Of a DNA stretch of 64,000 nt, positions 12,569 through 23,403 are shown one piece after another. The stretch lies in the NCBI GenBank assembly GCA_963995505.1, contig OZ023186.1, forward strand, positions 16,375,570-16,439,569, read 5' to 3'. The translations under genes were made by a program, and so were the position numbers. Position 1 is the first letter of the stretch. Every line of letters starts with the position of its first letter. Source of the stretch: Hypericum androsaemum (lineage: Eukaryota > Streptophyta > Magnoliopsida > Malpighiales > Hypericaceae). Under the pieces are notes generated by a model. That model did no database searches. It worked only from the letters and a program-made list of their open reading frames with translations, and was not told where the DNA came from.

Positions 12569-12573
12569 TAATG

Positions 12574-13935
12574 AACAAATGCATCTGATATAAAGAGGAA
12601 TAAGAAATGGGAAAGAGGACCCCCTTGTCTTATTCCTCTAGCAGCTTTGAACCAAGACAATGGCTGCCCATTAAATAAAATATTATAGGAAGTAGAAGTA
12701 ATACAACTCATCACACATGAAATCTGTTTAGATGGAAATCCAAGTTTAACCAACACTTTCTCCAAAAATTGTCAGTTGACGAGGTCATAGGCCTTTTTAA
12801 GATCAAGTTTAATTGCCATGAAATTGACTTTTTTCCTACCAGCAGTCTTAAGACTATGAAAAGCCTCGTGGGCAATGATGATGTTATCTTGGATGCTTCT
12901 GTTTTTCATAAAAGTACCCTGACATTCAGTGATCAGATCACTCATACATAGTTTTAACCTATTTGCAAGCACCGTGACATTCAGTGATCAGATCACTCAA
13001 AAATGGCAATCTTTATCTCCTCTATAGTGAGAGGCCAAATTAAATCATGTGCCATTGTCTCAATAACAAGCTCAGATATACGATTAATAACAAGATAAGA
13101 ATCTAAAGTAAAATTCTGTGCATACAACTGTTGAAAGTGATCAAGCACCAGATTTTTCAAATCGCTTTCATCCTCAATCCAAACGCCATCATTATTTTTT
13201 AATTTAACAATTTGATTTACATAGCGTCTCTGAGTTACAGAAGTATGAGAGAAATTTATGTTCTTGTCTCTCCATTTAATCCATTTGATTCTTGACCTCA
13301 GCAACCAATAGATTTCTTCTAATTCCATCAGCCTACCAAGCTCTCTCTTGATCTGCATTTCCTCAGCTATGCAAGACTTGGCATACACTTAAGTTGCATA
13401 GTCAGAAGTTCAATTCTTTTCATTCTATTTTCATTCATGTTGCTACTCCAAGCAACCAAGTCATCAGTACAAAAAGCAATTTTCCTCCTAAAAACTTGAG
13501 GAGGAATGTCCAAAATAGGATGCAACCATGCATGTTCTTCAACAACATCTTTACAACCATTTTTCTTAGTCCAATATTCCTAAAATCTAAATGGTCTTTT
13601 TCTAAAGTCAGATTGAGAAGTAAGTAACAATGGTTATAACCCATGTAAGGGCTATGAACAATCTAACCTTTAGGAAAGAGATTCCTCCAGCTCACATTGC
13701 CAAAAGCCCTGTCAAGTCTCCTGTTGCTTATTCGCATCATCGAACTGAAAAATTTGACGGAGTAAAAGGGTGCCATTTAAACCCAAGGTCAATCAATTCT
13801 CCATCATTAATAAATTCATACAAAAAATCTATTTTCCACATATCAGGTCTATTACCACCTAACCTTTCACTTGGGGAAGCCACCAGATTTAAGTCCCCAA
13901 TACAAAGCCAAGGTTCGGAAGGGCTTTTGCAAATG
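12574..13935 (-). pseudogene. LINE 5' half: endonuclease end and reverse transcriptase start
   Basis: On the minus strand, 13935-13640 encodes part of the endonuclease/exonuclease/phosphatase domain (PWLCIGDLNLVASPSERLGG). The frame 13388-12993 is the linker (IKWRDKNINFSH), and 12972-12556 the reverse transcriptase fingers and palm (GTFMKNRSIQDNIIIAHE, MAIKLDLKKAYD, RQGGPLS; the usual residue is D in RQGDPLS). The coding similarity stops at about 13935, inside the endonuclease domain, so the LINE is probably 5'-truncated. It is continuous with 4255-6342. Confidence 0.85.
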
Positions 13936-14086
13936 TGAGAAAAATCTAGGGTTTGAAAATTTCCCCATCCTAATTTAGGTTTGAAAATTTCCCTTATTTT
14001 TTCGAGTTCTCTTTCTTCTTTTTGAGAGAGAGAGGGGTCGAGAAGAACATGGAAACTTATTTTTAAGAGAAAAGTACACTTTTAGT

Positions 14087-15410
14087 TAGACCTGGCCATG
14101 AATTGAATCCGATTCGTGATTTGATTCGATTCGATTCGTAAAAAATTCGATTCGATTCGATAATAATTCGATTCGTCAAAAAATTTGATTCGAATTCGTC
14201 ATGATAAGAATTGAATACGGTTCAAGTTTTTTGTAATTCGTCAAACCGGCGAATTCAATTCGAATTCATAATTCGAATTCGATTCGTATCAAATTCAAAT
14301 TCAAATTCGTAATTCGAATTCGATTCGTATCAAATTCGAATTCGAATTCGAATTCAAAGGGGGGGCGGGAATTTAAAAAAAAAAGGGGGGAGGGAATTAA
14401 AAAAGGGGGGGAATTAAAAAAAGGGGGGGTGGGGGGCGGGAATTAAAAGGGAAGGGAGGGGAGGGGAAATTTAAATTTCAAGGGCAAATTACTATTTTTT
14501 TACCATTTTTTTTGTTACCGTTTTAATCCCTAGGTTACCATTTTTTTTACTGTTGGTACTTTTTAAATTTTTTTTTTATAAATTCAGAATTTCTTCCCAA
14601 CTCTATAAATACCACCTCTTATTCTTCAAATTTTACACATTCCAATCTCAATTCTCTACTTCTCTTATTGAAAATCTGAGCTATATAAATTCTCCCTCAA
14701 GTTTACTAATTTGAGTTACTTCTCTTATTGTGATATATGGAGTGATTATTGGCAAACACATTCATATTTTGGTGTTACATGTCATTGGATTGATAATGAA
14801 TGGAATATACAAAAAAGAATAATTGCATATAGAGTTTTTGATGATAGTCATAGTGGGAATAATTGTTATAAAATATTGCATATTATTTTACAAGAATATA
14901 ATCTAGTTCAAAAAATATTTTCAATTTCTCTAGATAATGTAAGTTCTAATAATGTTATGGTTAAAAATTTAGAAATTTTTTGTACACGATTAGGAAGAAA
15001 TTTTTTTCATATTAGATGTGCATGTCATATATTTAATCTTTGTACCCAAGATTGAATTAAAGCTTTAGACTCTACATTATGACCAATTAAATAAGCACTT
15101 AATTTATTATGGGCTCGCCCAAAATTGCTAAAAGATTGGAAAAAATTTTGTAAATTAAACAACATGAAACCAAAACGTTTTCCACAAGATGTTTAACATC
15201 GTTAGAATTAATTCGAATTCGAATTCGATTATAATTCGATTATAATTCGATTCTAATTCGATTCTAATTCGAAAATTCATAATTCGTATTCGATTCGTCT
15301 TGTGAAGAATTGAATACGGTTTAATGTTTTGATGAATTCGAATTCGAATGAATTCGAATTCGAATAAATTCGATTCGAATTCGTCCAAATTCGAACCGTG
15401 GTCAAGTCTA
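14087..15410 (+). mobile_element. hAT transposon, internally deleted
   Basis: The terminal TAGACCTGGCCATG pairs with CGTGGTCAAGTCTA. The 8-bp duplication cttttagt (14079-14086 and 15411-15418) is perfect, which is the hAT signature. Both subterminal regions (14110-14350 and 15205-15395) are packed with ATTCG/CGAAT repeats. The interior holds a G-rich stretch (14356-14462) and one transposase fragment. Confidence 0.93.
14711..15190 (+). pseudogene. hAT transposase fragment (RICESLEEPER/BED-type family)
   Basis: The frame 14711-15055 reads DIWSDYWQTHSYFGVTCHWID, then SISLDNVSSNNVMV and IRCACHIFNLC. These match the central RNase-H-like part of plant hAT transposases (ricesleeper type), with the conserved CACHIxNL box. 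After the stop at 15053, a related segment (LLKDWKKFCKLNNMKPKRFPQDV) is seen in another frame up to about 15190. The BED finger and the C-terminal dimerisation domain are missing, so it is a non-functional remnant. Confidence 0.8.
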
Positions 15411-15990
15411 CTTTTAGTATTTGTGATTTCACAGTTTGACAGATATGATCATGTATTTTAAAAATGACATTTTGAATCATGCGGTATGCACCCTCGTTTC
15501 ACTTTTAGGCTCGGATGGCTCCCCGAGCCAAAATCGACTCCGAACCAAAAAAAGGGACGTTTTGCAGCTGAATTGGCAGCCACATCAAATTTTTTAACCC
15601 GCTTGGCAATGTGAGTTGTCTAAAGTTAAAATATCCATTTTAATCCCTATTTTATTTATAACTTTTCATAAAACCTCCTCTCCCCCTCTCTCTCCTCTCT
15701 CGTTCGTCTTCTTCCTTCCATCCTCCTCAAGCAAGCAACCAACACAAGAAATCAAACAACAGTCCAAAAAAGCACATCACCCAGAAACCAAAATTTTCTT
15801 AAAATACATAAACCCATAAACACAAACAACACATAAAATCGAGCTCCAAGTCACGTAAATCACAAGATGCATCGGATCAGGGGTTGAGCTTTAACTCAAT
15901 CAAATTGAGGACTTCAACTAGAAATCGAGAGCGATTCGCTGTCGTTTCATCCCTCCTATCTCTCTCTCGAATACTTCCACGACAACCGCC

Positions 15991-16200
15991 ATGGAAACCG
16001 CCACCACAACTACTACATCGAAAATCATCCACAACTACTGCCACCGCATCACATCCACCCTCCGGCGAAAAACTGCCGCCTCCTCCTTAAAACCCCTAAC
16101 CCTTGTATCGAAAACCCTAGAGAACGCGATCGCGGCCTCCACTCGGCTGATGGTCCAGTCCTCTTTCTCCTCCTTCGGCGTCGCGGAGAAGCAATTTTAA
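15991..16200 (+). pseudogene. Captured coding fragment in MULE, unidentified
   Basis: A 69-residue frame begins METATTTTTSKIIHNYCHR and ends GVAEKQF. The region 15880-16270 is GC-rich compared with the TIRs, as expected for captured host exon. The family is not recognised. A leader with CT repeats precedes it, as in the other MULEs here. Confidence 0.3.
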
Positions 16201-16748
16201 TGGGTCTATTTCCCTAGGGAATTACTTCAATCTGGGGACGAACTCCCTCTGCGCCGGCCTGAAGATCTTGGGATAATTAGGGAGCCAAATTGGGAATTAA
16301 GGGTTTTGATTCCAAATTGGGAACGGCGTGGGTATGACTTATTTTTTTTGATAAAGTTAGTAACTTTGCTATGTTTCTTCTTAGTTTTGTCTTTCGATCA
16401 TTGGGTTTTGGTTCTAATTGGGTTGTGCATGGAGGAAGAAGAAGAAAGGGGAGAGAGAGGGATGTATTTGAAATATTATAAAAAGTAACGGACTGAAAAT
16501 GATATTATATTTTTGGCCAAATCATAGTGCCAAGCGAGATAAAAATTTCTGACATGGCTTGCCAAGTCAGCTGAAAACGGCTGTGTTTTTTGGTTCGGAG
16601 TCGATTTTGGCTCGAGGAGCCATCCAAACCTAAAAGTGAAACGAGGGTGTATAGCACAGGATTCAAAACGTCGTTTTTAAACTACATGATCATATCTGTC
16701 AAAACATGAAACCACAAATACTAAAAATGTACTTTTCCCTATTTTTAA

Positions 16749-17898
16749 ATTTGGTCTTAGTGATGATTAATGACTCTCTCTTAGACACAACAAGCATCGT
16801 AGGAGCGGCCACGTCGCCCTCAGGCTGGGCCCCACGAGGAATTAGACAGCTCATCCACAAAACACATGTTAGAATGGAGCAGGTGGGTCCATTTTGCCAC
16901 GTAGGCTCACTGAGATGTAACTCTCTAGGAACGAATACCATTGGAACCAAGATTTTTAAATCATCGGCTCCACTAACAGGCTTAAAGGTGAAGTGACAGG
17001 TAACCCCGGTCAGCTACGTGTCAGAGAGGAGGGGTCCACCACATCAGCATTATCAGAAATAGACAAATTTACCCGTGTGAACCGGTAGGAGCCAAAGCAC
17101 TCAGTCAGTCCCTCCCTCAAGGACTTTTTTGTAATTATCATCTTCATCCCCGACCCGAATTTCTTCCCGGAATTAGCCAAAGAAATCAAGCTCCAATTTT
17201 TTTGCTCAATTAAAGAAATCGGTTTAAAATTGGGAACTTCCACCTTGGTAGAGCTAGCGCCTACACTAGATGGGAATTGAGGACGTCTGGAACCAAGGTC
17301 CCGTAGGGGAGGTCTTTCGGGGCCAAACCTTTCAGAACCAAACCACCAATCGCACATAAACAATTTGTATGACCCATTTTACCACATTAAAGTGACAAAG
17401 ATCAGGTAATCTTTCATACTTAAAAGAGACCTTAATTTCACTCCCATTACCACCGCGTCGTGGAGTTCATCCCGATGTGGATCGTTATTATGGACGATTT
17501 GAGCAAGGGAAGGAGAAGGAGTAGGAGGAGGGGGGAGAGAGAGGGAGAGAGAAAGAGAGAGAGAAGAAGAGGAGGAGGAGGAGACGAGTATGGAAGGAAG
17601 AGAGGAGGAGGGGAGAAGTGTAATTAAGTAATATTAAAATAGGGTTTTTTTGAAAAAATATTAAAAACGAGGGATTGTTTTGATAATTTGTCATATCACA
17701 CGTCAACATTAATCAAATCCACTCGGTCGCCACGTCAGTTATAAAAAGATGTCGTTTCAAGCTCGTTTGTCCAGGCAACTACCCTGGATCTGCCCGGAAA
17801 AAAAGTGTAAAACACATGGTACTAAATTTTTAATTTGAAACTACATAGCCTTAATTTTGAAAGTCTAAAATTACAAGGTACTAAATGGGGCTTTTCCC
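16749..17898. mobile_element. Orphan right end of another MULE plus unassigned sequence
   Basis: The block 17640-17898 has the plan of the other MULE TIRs: GTCGTTTC, CTGGATCTGCCCGG, two TGGTACTAAA/AAGGTACTAAA units, and the terminal GGCTTTTCCC at 17889-17898. No matching left end is present, so the element is truncated or the partner has been lost. A GA-rich tract (17509-17610) lies inside. The minus frame 17363-17010 is long but unrecognised. Confidence 0.5.
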
Positions 17899-18033
17899 AA
17901 AAAAATTAATTCACATCAAATTTAATATTTTGCAAGTAATATTTTTAGTTCATATAGTAAAAAAATTTGTATTAATATAGCCCTATTATTGGGAGATAAT
18001 TATGTTGTATAGCACGGATCCACCGAATAAGTC

Positions 18034-18055
18034 TATATATATATATATATATATT
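18034..18055. repeat. (TA)n microsatellite
   Basis: About eleven TA dinucleotides in a row, just left of the outer 18.1-kb element. Confidence 0.9.
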
Positions 18056-19147
18056 AGAACAAAATTTTAAAATTAATCTTCACCACAAAATTTTATGAGA
18101 TAATTATGGTGTTTGATTTAATCCTTACTATTTTCAATAATCTTTCTCGGTCCTTTTAGTTTAAAATAATGCACATTTTTTGTTCCTGATGGACCACTGC
18201 TGATGTTAGTAGCCAACATAAATCTTTTAATGACCATTTTACCCTTCGAAAAATTAGAAAAATTACCTTCTTCTCCGGAGAGTTAGAAAATACACCTCCA
18301 GATCAAATTAGAAAACTAATCAAAACAAAACGCAAACGAACAAGATAACTAATCAAAACAAGATAAGGGTATCCCCCCACTGCGGTCTCCTCCCCATTTG
18401 GTTTTAATTGATCTAATTGGAGTCAGCGGGTTCACGGAGGACCGAAAACCTTCGTGTTCAGTTGACAAGGACGACGTCGAACGGTAGCTATTCTGGGTTC
18501 AATTGACAGGGACGAGCTCAACCCCTTTCGGAAGGCCTCGACATCGATCTCCAATTGGGTCGCGTGGGCCATCAACCCCACGGGGAAGAAGATGGTCATC
18601 GTCTTCCTCGTCCGAATTGGGGTTCTCCTCTTCTCTTTGTCAAGTTGATTCCTTTTCCATTGATTTCAGTTGATGTGAAAGAGAGAGGGCGTAGAGTGGA
18701 ATTAGAAATTTGGTGTTTGCCGACGCCCTTTTATGGAATTAGAAATTCACGACCCCGACGAAGATGAAGACGAGGTCATTCGAGATGGTGGTCCCGTGGT
18801 TGGCCGGAGAAACCTTTCGATTGATTTTGAGATAATTACTCTCAGGATCCCAGGGTACAGTAAAATAGACTCTGAAGATCCTGTAGTTTCCCTACTAATT
18901 ACTGAGCCCCTGTAGTTTGGTTATTATTATACACTCGGGTCCCTGTAGCCGGAATAGTCTATTTTTCCGGCGAACTCCCCACCTGAAATGTCTAAAATGC
19001 CCCTAGGCCCCTTTTTACCACCCAGTCCCTTTTTTAAAGCCATATTAACACTTACTTTCTCCTCCCTCAAAATTCTCTGTTCTTCTTCTTCTTTTTTTCC
19101 TCCTTCTTCTCCAACTGTCACCGAAAGAACAAATCGAGCGTTATCTA

Positions 19148-19335
19148 GCTGGGTTTATAGGTCGAAGGAGCAGTATCTAGCTGGGTTCTAGCGTTTATAG
19201 GTCGAAAGAGCTGGGTTCTAGGGTTTATAGGTGGAAAGAGCTAGGTTCTAGAGTTTACAGCAAGTAGGAGCTGGGTTCTACGGTTTACAGCAAGTAGGAG
19301 CTGGGTTCTAGAGTTTACAGCAAGTAGGAGCTTTC
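19148..19335. repeat. Tandem repeat (about 32-38-bp unit) upstream of the GRF gene
   Basis: About five degenerate copies of GAGCTGGGTTCTAGNGTTTA followed by cagcaagtag or taggtcgaaa lie directly 5' of the GRF start codon, so they probably form its leader or promoter. Confidence 0.8.
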
Positions 19336-19357
19336 TGAAGCTTTCTGAAGTTAACCC

Positions 19358-19735
19358 ATGTCTTCATCCAATGTTTCGTATAGGATGGACAATGGTTCGA
19401 GGTACGTCAATATGGTATGCAACTGCCGAGTTCGTGCCCTGGTGAAGATAGCCGAGAGTGAAAGAAATAGAGGGCGTTTGTATTATTGTTGTGCCACAAA
19501 CAGCTGTGGGTGGCTGGGTTGGTGTGTACCACGGGAAGTTACTAGTTGTTATCATTCTTCAATGGTCAAGACGCATGAGCAACCGGGAACTTCTAATGAA
19601 ATGGTGTCTGAAGAAGTAAAGATGATAACGACGACATTGAAAGAGGCTATTGAATCATTCAAGTTCTTGAAAAAATTTGTGTATGCTTTGATTATCTGTA
19701 ATGTTGTACTTTATGTTCATTTGATTTCAAGATAG
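19358..19735 (+). CDS. GRF-type zinc finger protein with C-terminal membrane anchor, carried by the MULE
   Basis: A 125-residue intronless frame from ATG to stop. Residues 21-56 form a GRF zinc finger: Cys21-x-Cys23, the GR pair at 39-40 in NRGRLYYCC, Cys50 and a terminal W-x-W/C-like WLGWC. This fold is known to bind single-stranded nucleic acid in other proteins. A short linker follows, then an amphipathic stretch (SEEVKMITTTLKEAIESFK) and a hydrophobic C-terminal helix (about 105-122). Plant genomes hold many such small GRF/tail-anchor proteins, often linked with transposons. It is convergent with the transposase remnant and inside the same TIRs. Its role in the element is unknown; no stop or frameshift was seen. 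Confidence 0.75.
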   Translation: MSSSNVSYRMDNGSRYVNMVCNCRVRALVKIAESERNRGRLYYCCATNSCGWLGWCVPREVTSCYHSSMVKTHEQPGTSNEMVSEEVKMITTTLKEAIESFKFLKKFVYALIICNVVLYVHLISR

Positions 19736-19999
19736 AACAAACATGTTTTCATCTCTTGTAAGTTGGCAATGATCAAATCAATGAAATGAAGTTGTCTGAT
19801 TTTGAATACTTGAGTTTTAGCTGAGTTTCTGCTCAAAATTACAAAATACAAAATCCGACATGGTGTTCAAAGCCCGATTTCAAAGTAGATAGTGTTCAAA
19901 TCCATCCCGACCAAACCGATACGGCTACCAAAAGCAAATCCCTCATGTTATCTAAAGACAGTTTATGTTCAAAGCCCCATTTCCTGCCATGTTGTCCAG

Positions 20000-20235
20000 G
20001 ACTGGCTTGCACTGGCTCTTGCACTTGCACTAAGGCATGCATTTCCACTTGCACTTGCACTTGCACTTGCATTTGCACCTGTATTTGTTCTTGCGCGCAC
20101 TTGAACTTGTTCTTGCTAGCGCACTTGAACTTGTTCTTGCACGCGCACGCGCACTTGCACTTGTTATTGCTCGCACACCTGAACTTGCCATTGCACGAGC
20201 ACGAGCACCTGAACTTGCCATTGCACTTGCAGCAG
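20000..20235. repeat. TTGCAC hexamer microsatellite and derivatives
   Basis: CACTTG/CATTTG hexamers run almost perfectly at about 20008-20075 and degenerate into CACGCGCACTTG and CACGAGCACTTG forms up to 20235. On the minus strand they lie within or just after the C-terminal part of the transposase frame. Confidence 0.85.
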
Positions 20236-20389
20236 GGCCTCCTTCACGTTCAATAGGTGCTCCTCTTCGAACTCCAACAGTTATAGGTCTTCTCCCCCTT
20301 TGAGTTGGCAATTTTGGAGGCCTGATTCCACTATTGGAAGAGGCTTGCTCAAACAACGGGTTTGTTTGCGATGACAGGTCACCGGGACC

Positions 20390-22073
20390 CATTGGTCCAC
20401 TAAATGCCTACAAAATAAAGATATGTTAGTCAAACTTTAAATTACTAAACACAGCTTTCAAATTTTTTTGAAAGACCAAACCTCCTGTTGCACTTGTGGT
20501 CCATGGGTTGCATGTGACAGACCTACTTTTTCTCCTTTGCTACCCTTTCCCTGCACCAAAAGTGTCATCACACTATTAAAACATGTAAAAAATCCATGTT
20601 CGGTTAGGATATAAAATAGCACATACCAAAGGTCTTTTGCTTTTGGCCTTAGTAGGTCCTCCTTGGCATGACCTTTTATTATGGCCCAACTCCCCACATG
20701 TAGCACATTTAACTGTGTTTGACCTATGTGATTGTGTAATTTCTTCATTATCTTGTTTCTTCCTCAATTTTCTGGGTCTGCCTGCTCTCCTAGTCAGGGG
20801 TGGAGGTAGGTATGTATCATAATCATTCCCTGGATCCAATTCTGCTTTAGGGAATGGCGCAATTCCCAGCTGATAAGTCTTCTTCCACATCTCTACCTTA
20901 AAGTATTCATGAACATACTGCTTGATATCACCTCCAATGGAAGCCACACAAGCTACGACATGGACACACGGTACACCGCTGAGTTGCCACACATTACAGG
21001 AACAGGTACCAGCTTCTAATTTGACCAGATAAAACTGACGCATGGATCCTCCAAGGACAGTTCCCTTCAAAAGCTGTTCCTCTACAAGATGCTGTGATCC
21101 TTGATTTCTCATTCTTTATGATCTTTATGTTATAAACACCTGCTATAGCATAATCTTTCAGGGTGGACCTGAACTCAAAATAATCTTTAAAGACCTGCTT
21201 CACACAGAAGGAGATATCTTTTCCACTCGACGTAACTGGTATGCCACCATAATCATGAATCAGATCCATCTTGATCTTCTTCCTTGCCCTCCTAAGTGCT
21301 TCTCGATCAAGTCCTTTTTCTGCATCACTATCTGTCTCACTATGCAAATTTAAATCATTGTAGTTGACTTCGTCATTGTCTGAACTTTCCCCACCAGCTT
21401 CAGACTCAACATCTTCATCACTCTCTGTCATATGATAGTCAGGTACCCCATTGCAAGCCACGTCACTGTCATCCATCTCTACTTCACCCTCCCGATCAAA
21501 ACCATCCCTCTCTACTTCACCCTCCTGATCATCGCCATCCCTCTCCACATGACCCTCCTGATCACCACCATTCCTCTCCACTTCACCCTCCTGATCAAAA
21601 CCATCCCTCTCTACTTCACCCTCCTGATCACCACCATCCCCCTCTACATCACCCTCATGATCACCACCATCCCTCTCTACTTCACGACCAGCCTCCACAT
21701 CACGACCAGCCTCCACACCACCATCACCCAAACCAATTCTAGGAATCCTGTCTCTTGGGAACTTACGACGGTACAACACCTTCCCTTTCGGGCTAACAAC
21801 AAGAAGGGGTATTCCTATCTCCTTAGGTTCAACATAAACCCTAAGCACATCTTCAGAGTCGTAGAATTCGAACATGAACATAACATCATCATCACAACTT
21901 ATTTCCAACCCACATTTCATTCTATAACAGCAAACTGACGACTCTATAGAAAATGCATTGTAAACATCTTTCACCATATTGACAAAACAATAACGATCTG
22001 GGTCGACATTGTCATAAAATTGTGACTTACCATCCAGCACGAACTCAAGAGTGAATAATTTTGGCTCTGACAT
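20390..22073 (-). pseudogene. MURA-like (MuDR) transposase, internally deleted
   Basis: The ATG at 22073 begins MSEPKLFTLEFVLDG, the plant MuDR N-terminal (PB1-like) region. An acidic repeat block follows (RDGGDHEGDVEGDGGDQEG type, about 21680-21450). Then comes the MuDR DNA-binding domain (VKQVFKDYFEFRSTLKDYAI, GNCPWRIHAS). At about 21050 it jumps, in a different frame, to the SWIM finger (GTCSCNVWQLSGVPCVHVVAC) and the CCHC knuckle (KCATCGELGHNKRSC). The whole MULE catalytic DDE domain is missing. The tail near 20400-20030 looks like a spliced C-terminal exon (TQRGRRP). Confidence 0.9.
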
Positions 22074-22748
22074 GGTGGACAATTTTTGAAATTAGGGTTT
22101 CTTTGAAACCCTGGGCACACGAAGAAGGAGGACACTATATCACGAGAATGGGGGGAGTCAGGAGAGGGGAGAAATTTGGCGAGTCGGGGGAGGGGAGGAG
22201 TCGGGGGAGAGGAAGGAGTCGGGGAAGGGGATGGGTGAATGTGAAATTGATTTTTTTTAACTGGGTGGTAAAAAGGGGCCTAGGGACATTTTAGACATTT
22301 CAGGTGGGGAGTTCGCCAGAAAAATAGACGATTCCGGCTACAGGGACCCGAGTGTATAATAATAACCAAACTACAAGGGCTCAGTAATTAGTAGGGAAAC
22401 TACAGGGTCTTCAGAGTCTATTTTACTATACCCTGGGGTCCTGAGAGTAATTATCTCATTGATTTTTGTGTGTTGAAATTACTTTGTGTCAAGTTTGGCC
22501 AGAGAATTTATGTTTGGCCGAAGAAGAAGACGGAGGAGAGACAAGGCTGGTTATTATTATTTTTTAACTTTTCGAAGGATAAAATGGTCATTAAAAGATT
22601 TATGTTGACTACTGACATTAGCAGTGGGTCGTCAGGGACCAAAAAGGTGTATTATTTCAAATTAGAAAGACCGAGAAAGGTTATTGAAAATAGTAAAGAG
22701 TAAAAAAGAGGTTTGTTCAAATACTATGGACCTTACAGTAATTATCCC

Positions 22749-23029
22749 AAACCTAAAATGTTCTATCTGATATTTTGGAACGAATCAAGTTTGGACATAG
22801 GATTAGAGTTAAAATATTATGAGAGTATTATAAAAAATGATAATTTGTAACTTAGATTAATTCATTATATTAAAGAAAATATTGACACTTGTGTGGGAAG
22901 AGTTTTTTCATTTGTTACAACTTTTCAGAATTTGGAAAATTATAGTTATTTATAACTGTTCTTAGAAAATCTAGAAAAGTTATTTAGAGTGCTTTCATGA
23001 TTTATAATCTTTGAAATAACTAAATCTTA
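22749..23029. other. AT-rich intergenic DNA
   Basis: No frame or repeat of note was found between the outer MULE-like element and the tandem array. Confidence 0.6.
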
Positions 23030-23403
23030 TATGGTAACCAAAATTATATACAGTAAATAAAATTTTGTATGGTAACCAAAATTATATATGGCAACCAAAA
23101 TCTCATATGGTAACTAAATCATATATGGTAACCAAAATTATACATGTAACCAAAATCCTGTATAGTAACCAAATCTTATATGATAACCAAAATCCTATAT
23201 GATAACCAAATCATATATGGTAATCAAAAATATGTATGGTAACCAAAATCCTATATGGTAACCAATATATATGGTAACCAAAATTTTATATGGTGACCAA
23301 ATCCTATAAATTGACCAAAATTATTTATGGTAAACAAAATTCTATATGCTAATCAAAATTATATATAGTAACCAAAATTTTATATGGTAACCAAAATTAT
23401 ATA
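23030..23403. repeat. Degenerate tandem array, unit about 17-18 bp, left part
   Basis: About twenty copies of a unit close to ATATGGTAACCAAAAT, with variants ATGGTGACC and ATGATAACC. The array is cut at 23404 by a MULE and resumes at 24860. Confidence 0.9.

Larger units (their letters stand above)
6343..12573 (-). mobile_element. Ty1/copia retrotransposon inserted in the LINE, decayed
   Basis: The two LTRs are 6393-7282 (3') and 11692-12568 (5'), about 0.88 kb each, clearly diverged. The order on the minus strand is gag, protease/gag-pre-integrase, integrase, reverse transcriptase, RNase H, which is copia order. The target duplication taatg occurs at 6343-6347 (again at 6385-6389 in a small local duplication) and at 12569-12573. 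With one copy kept, the LINE frame reads ...DAFVHYVYYAKSEGE..., confirming the site. Many stops make it non-functional. Confidence 0.9.
14067..16739. mobile_element. MULE-type element, left TIR interrupted by a hAT insertion
   Basis: The ends are GAGAAAAGTACACTTTTAGT and, in reverse, GGGAAAAGTACATTTTTAGT. The flanks tatttttaa (14058-14066) and tatttttaa (16740-16748) are a perfect 9-bp duplication. The left TIR is 14067-14086, then the hAT insert, then from about 15411 to 15620; the right TIR is about 16530-16739. The TIR carries a CCCTCGTTTCACTTTTAGG block and a GGCTC...GAGCC palindrome. There is no transposase of its own. Confidence 0.9.
18829..22457. mobile_element. Inner MULE (3.6 kb) with about 200-bp TIRs, deleted transposase and a GRF gene
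   Basis: The ends are GAGATAATTACTCTCAGGAT and its reverse complement. The target duplication attgatttt is perfect at 18820-18828 and 22458-22466. TIRs run about 18829-19030 and 22258-22457. It encodes two convergent genes: a GRF-type protein on the plus strand and an internally deleted MURA-like transposase on the minus strand. The deleted catalytic core makes it non-autonomous. Confidence 0.95.
18097..22748. mobile_element. Outer MULE-like element containing a nested MULE
   Basis: The left arm (18097-18290: GAGATAATTATGG, then TCAATAATCTTTCTCGGTCC, then TTTAATGACCATTTTACCCTTCG) pairs with the right arm (22560-22748), ending TAATTATCCC. The arms are about 190 bp. A 9-bp duplication is not evident (aaattttat versus aaacctaaa). 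The interior left of the nested insert (18360-18828) is GC-rich and may be captured coding sequence; the words WVAWAINPTG, read near 18551-18585, resemble a DOMON-domain motif, but the match is very short. Confidence 0.75.

Noticed and set aside
17010..17363. 117-residue minus frame
   Set aside because: No motif, lies in MULE-related sequence, and no start context or partner exon was found.
20030..20392. Plus and minus frames with long HLHL or KCKC stretches
   Set aside because: They are translations of the TTGCAC hexamer repeat; only the part near 20390-20290 looks like a real transposase tail.
21432..21938. 168-residue plus-strand frame with PLYFTLLI repeats
   Set aside because: It is the reverse of the acidic repeat region of the transposase and has no independent support.
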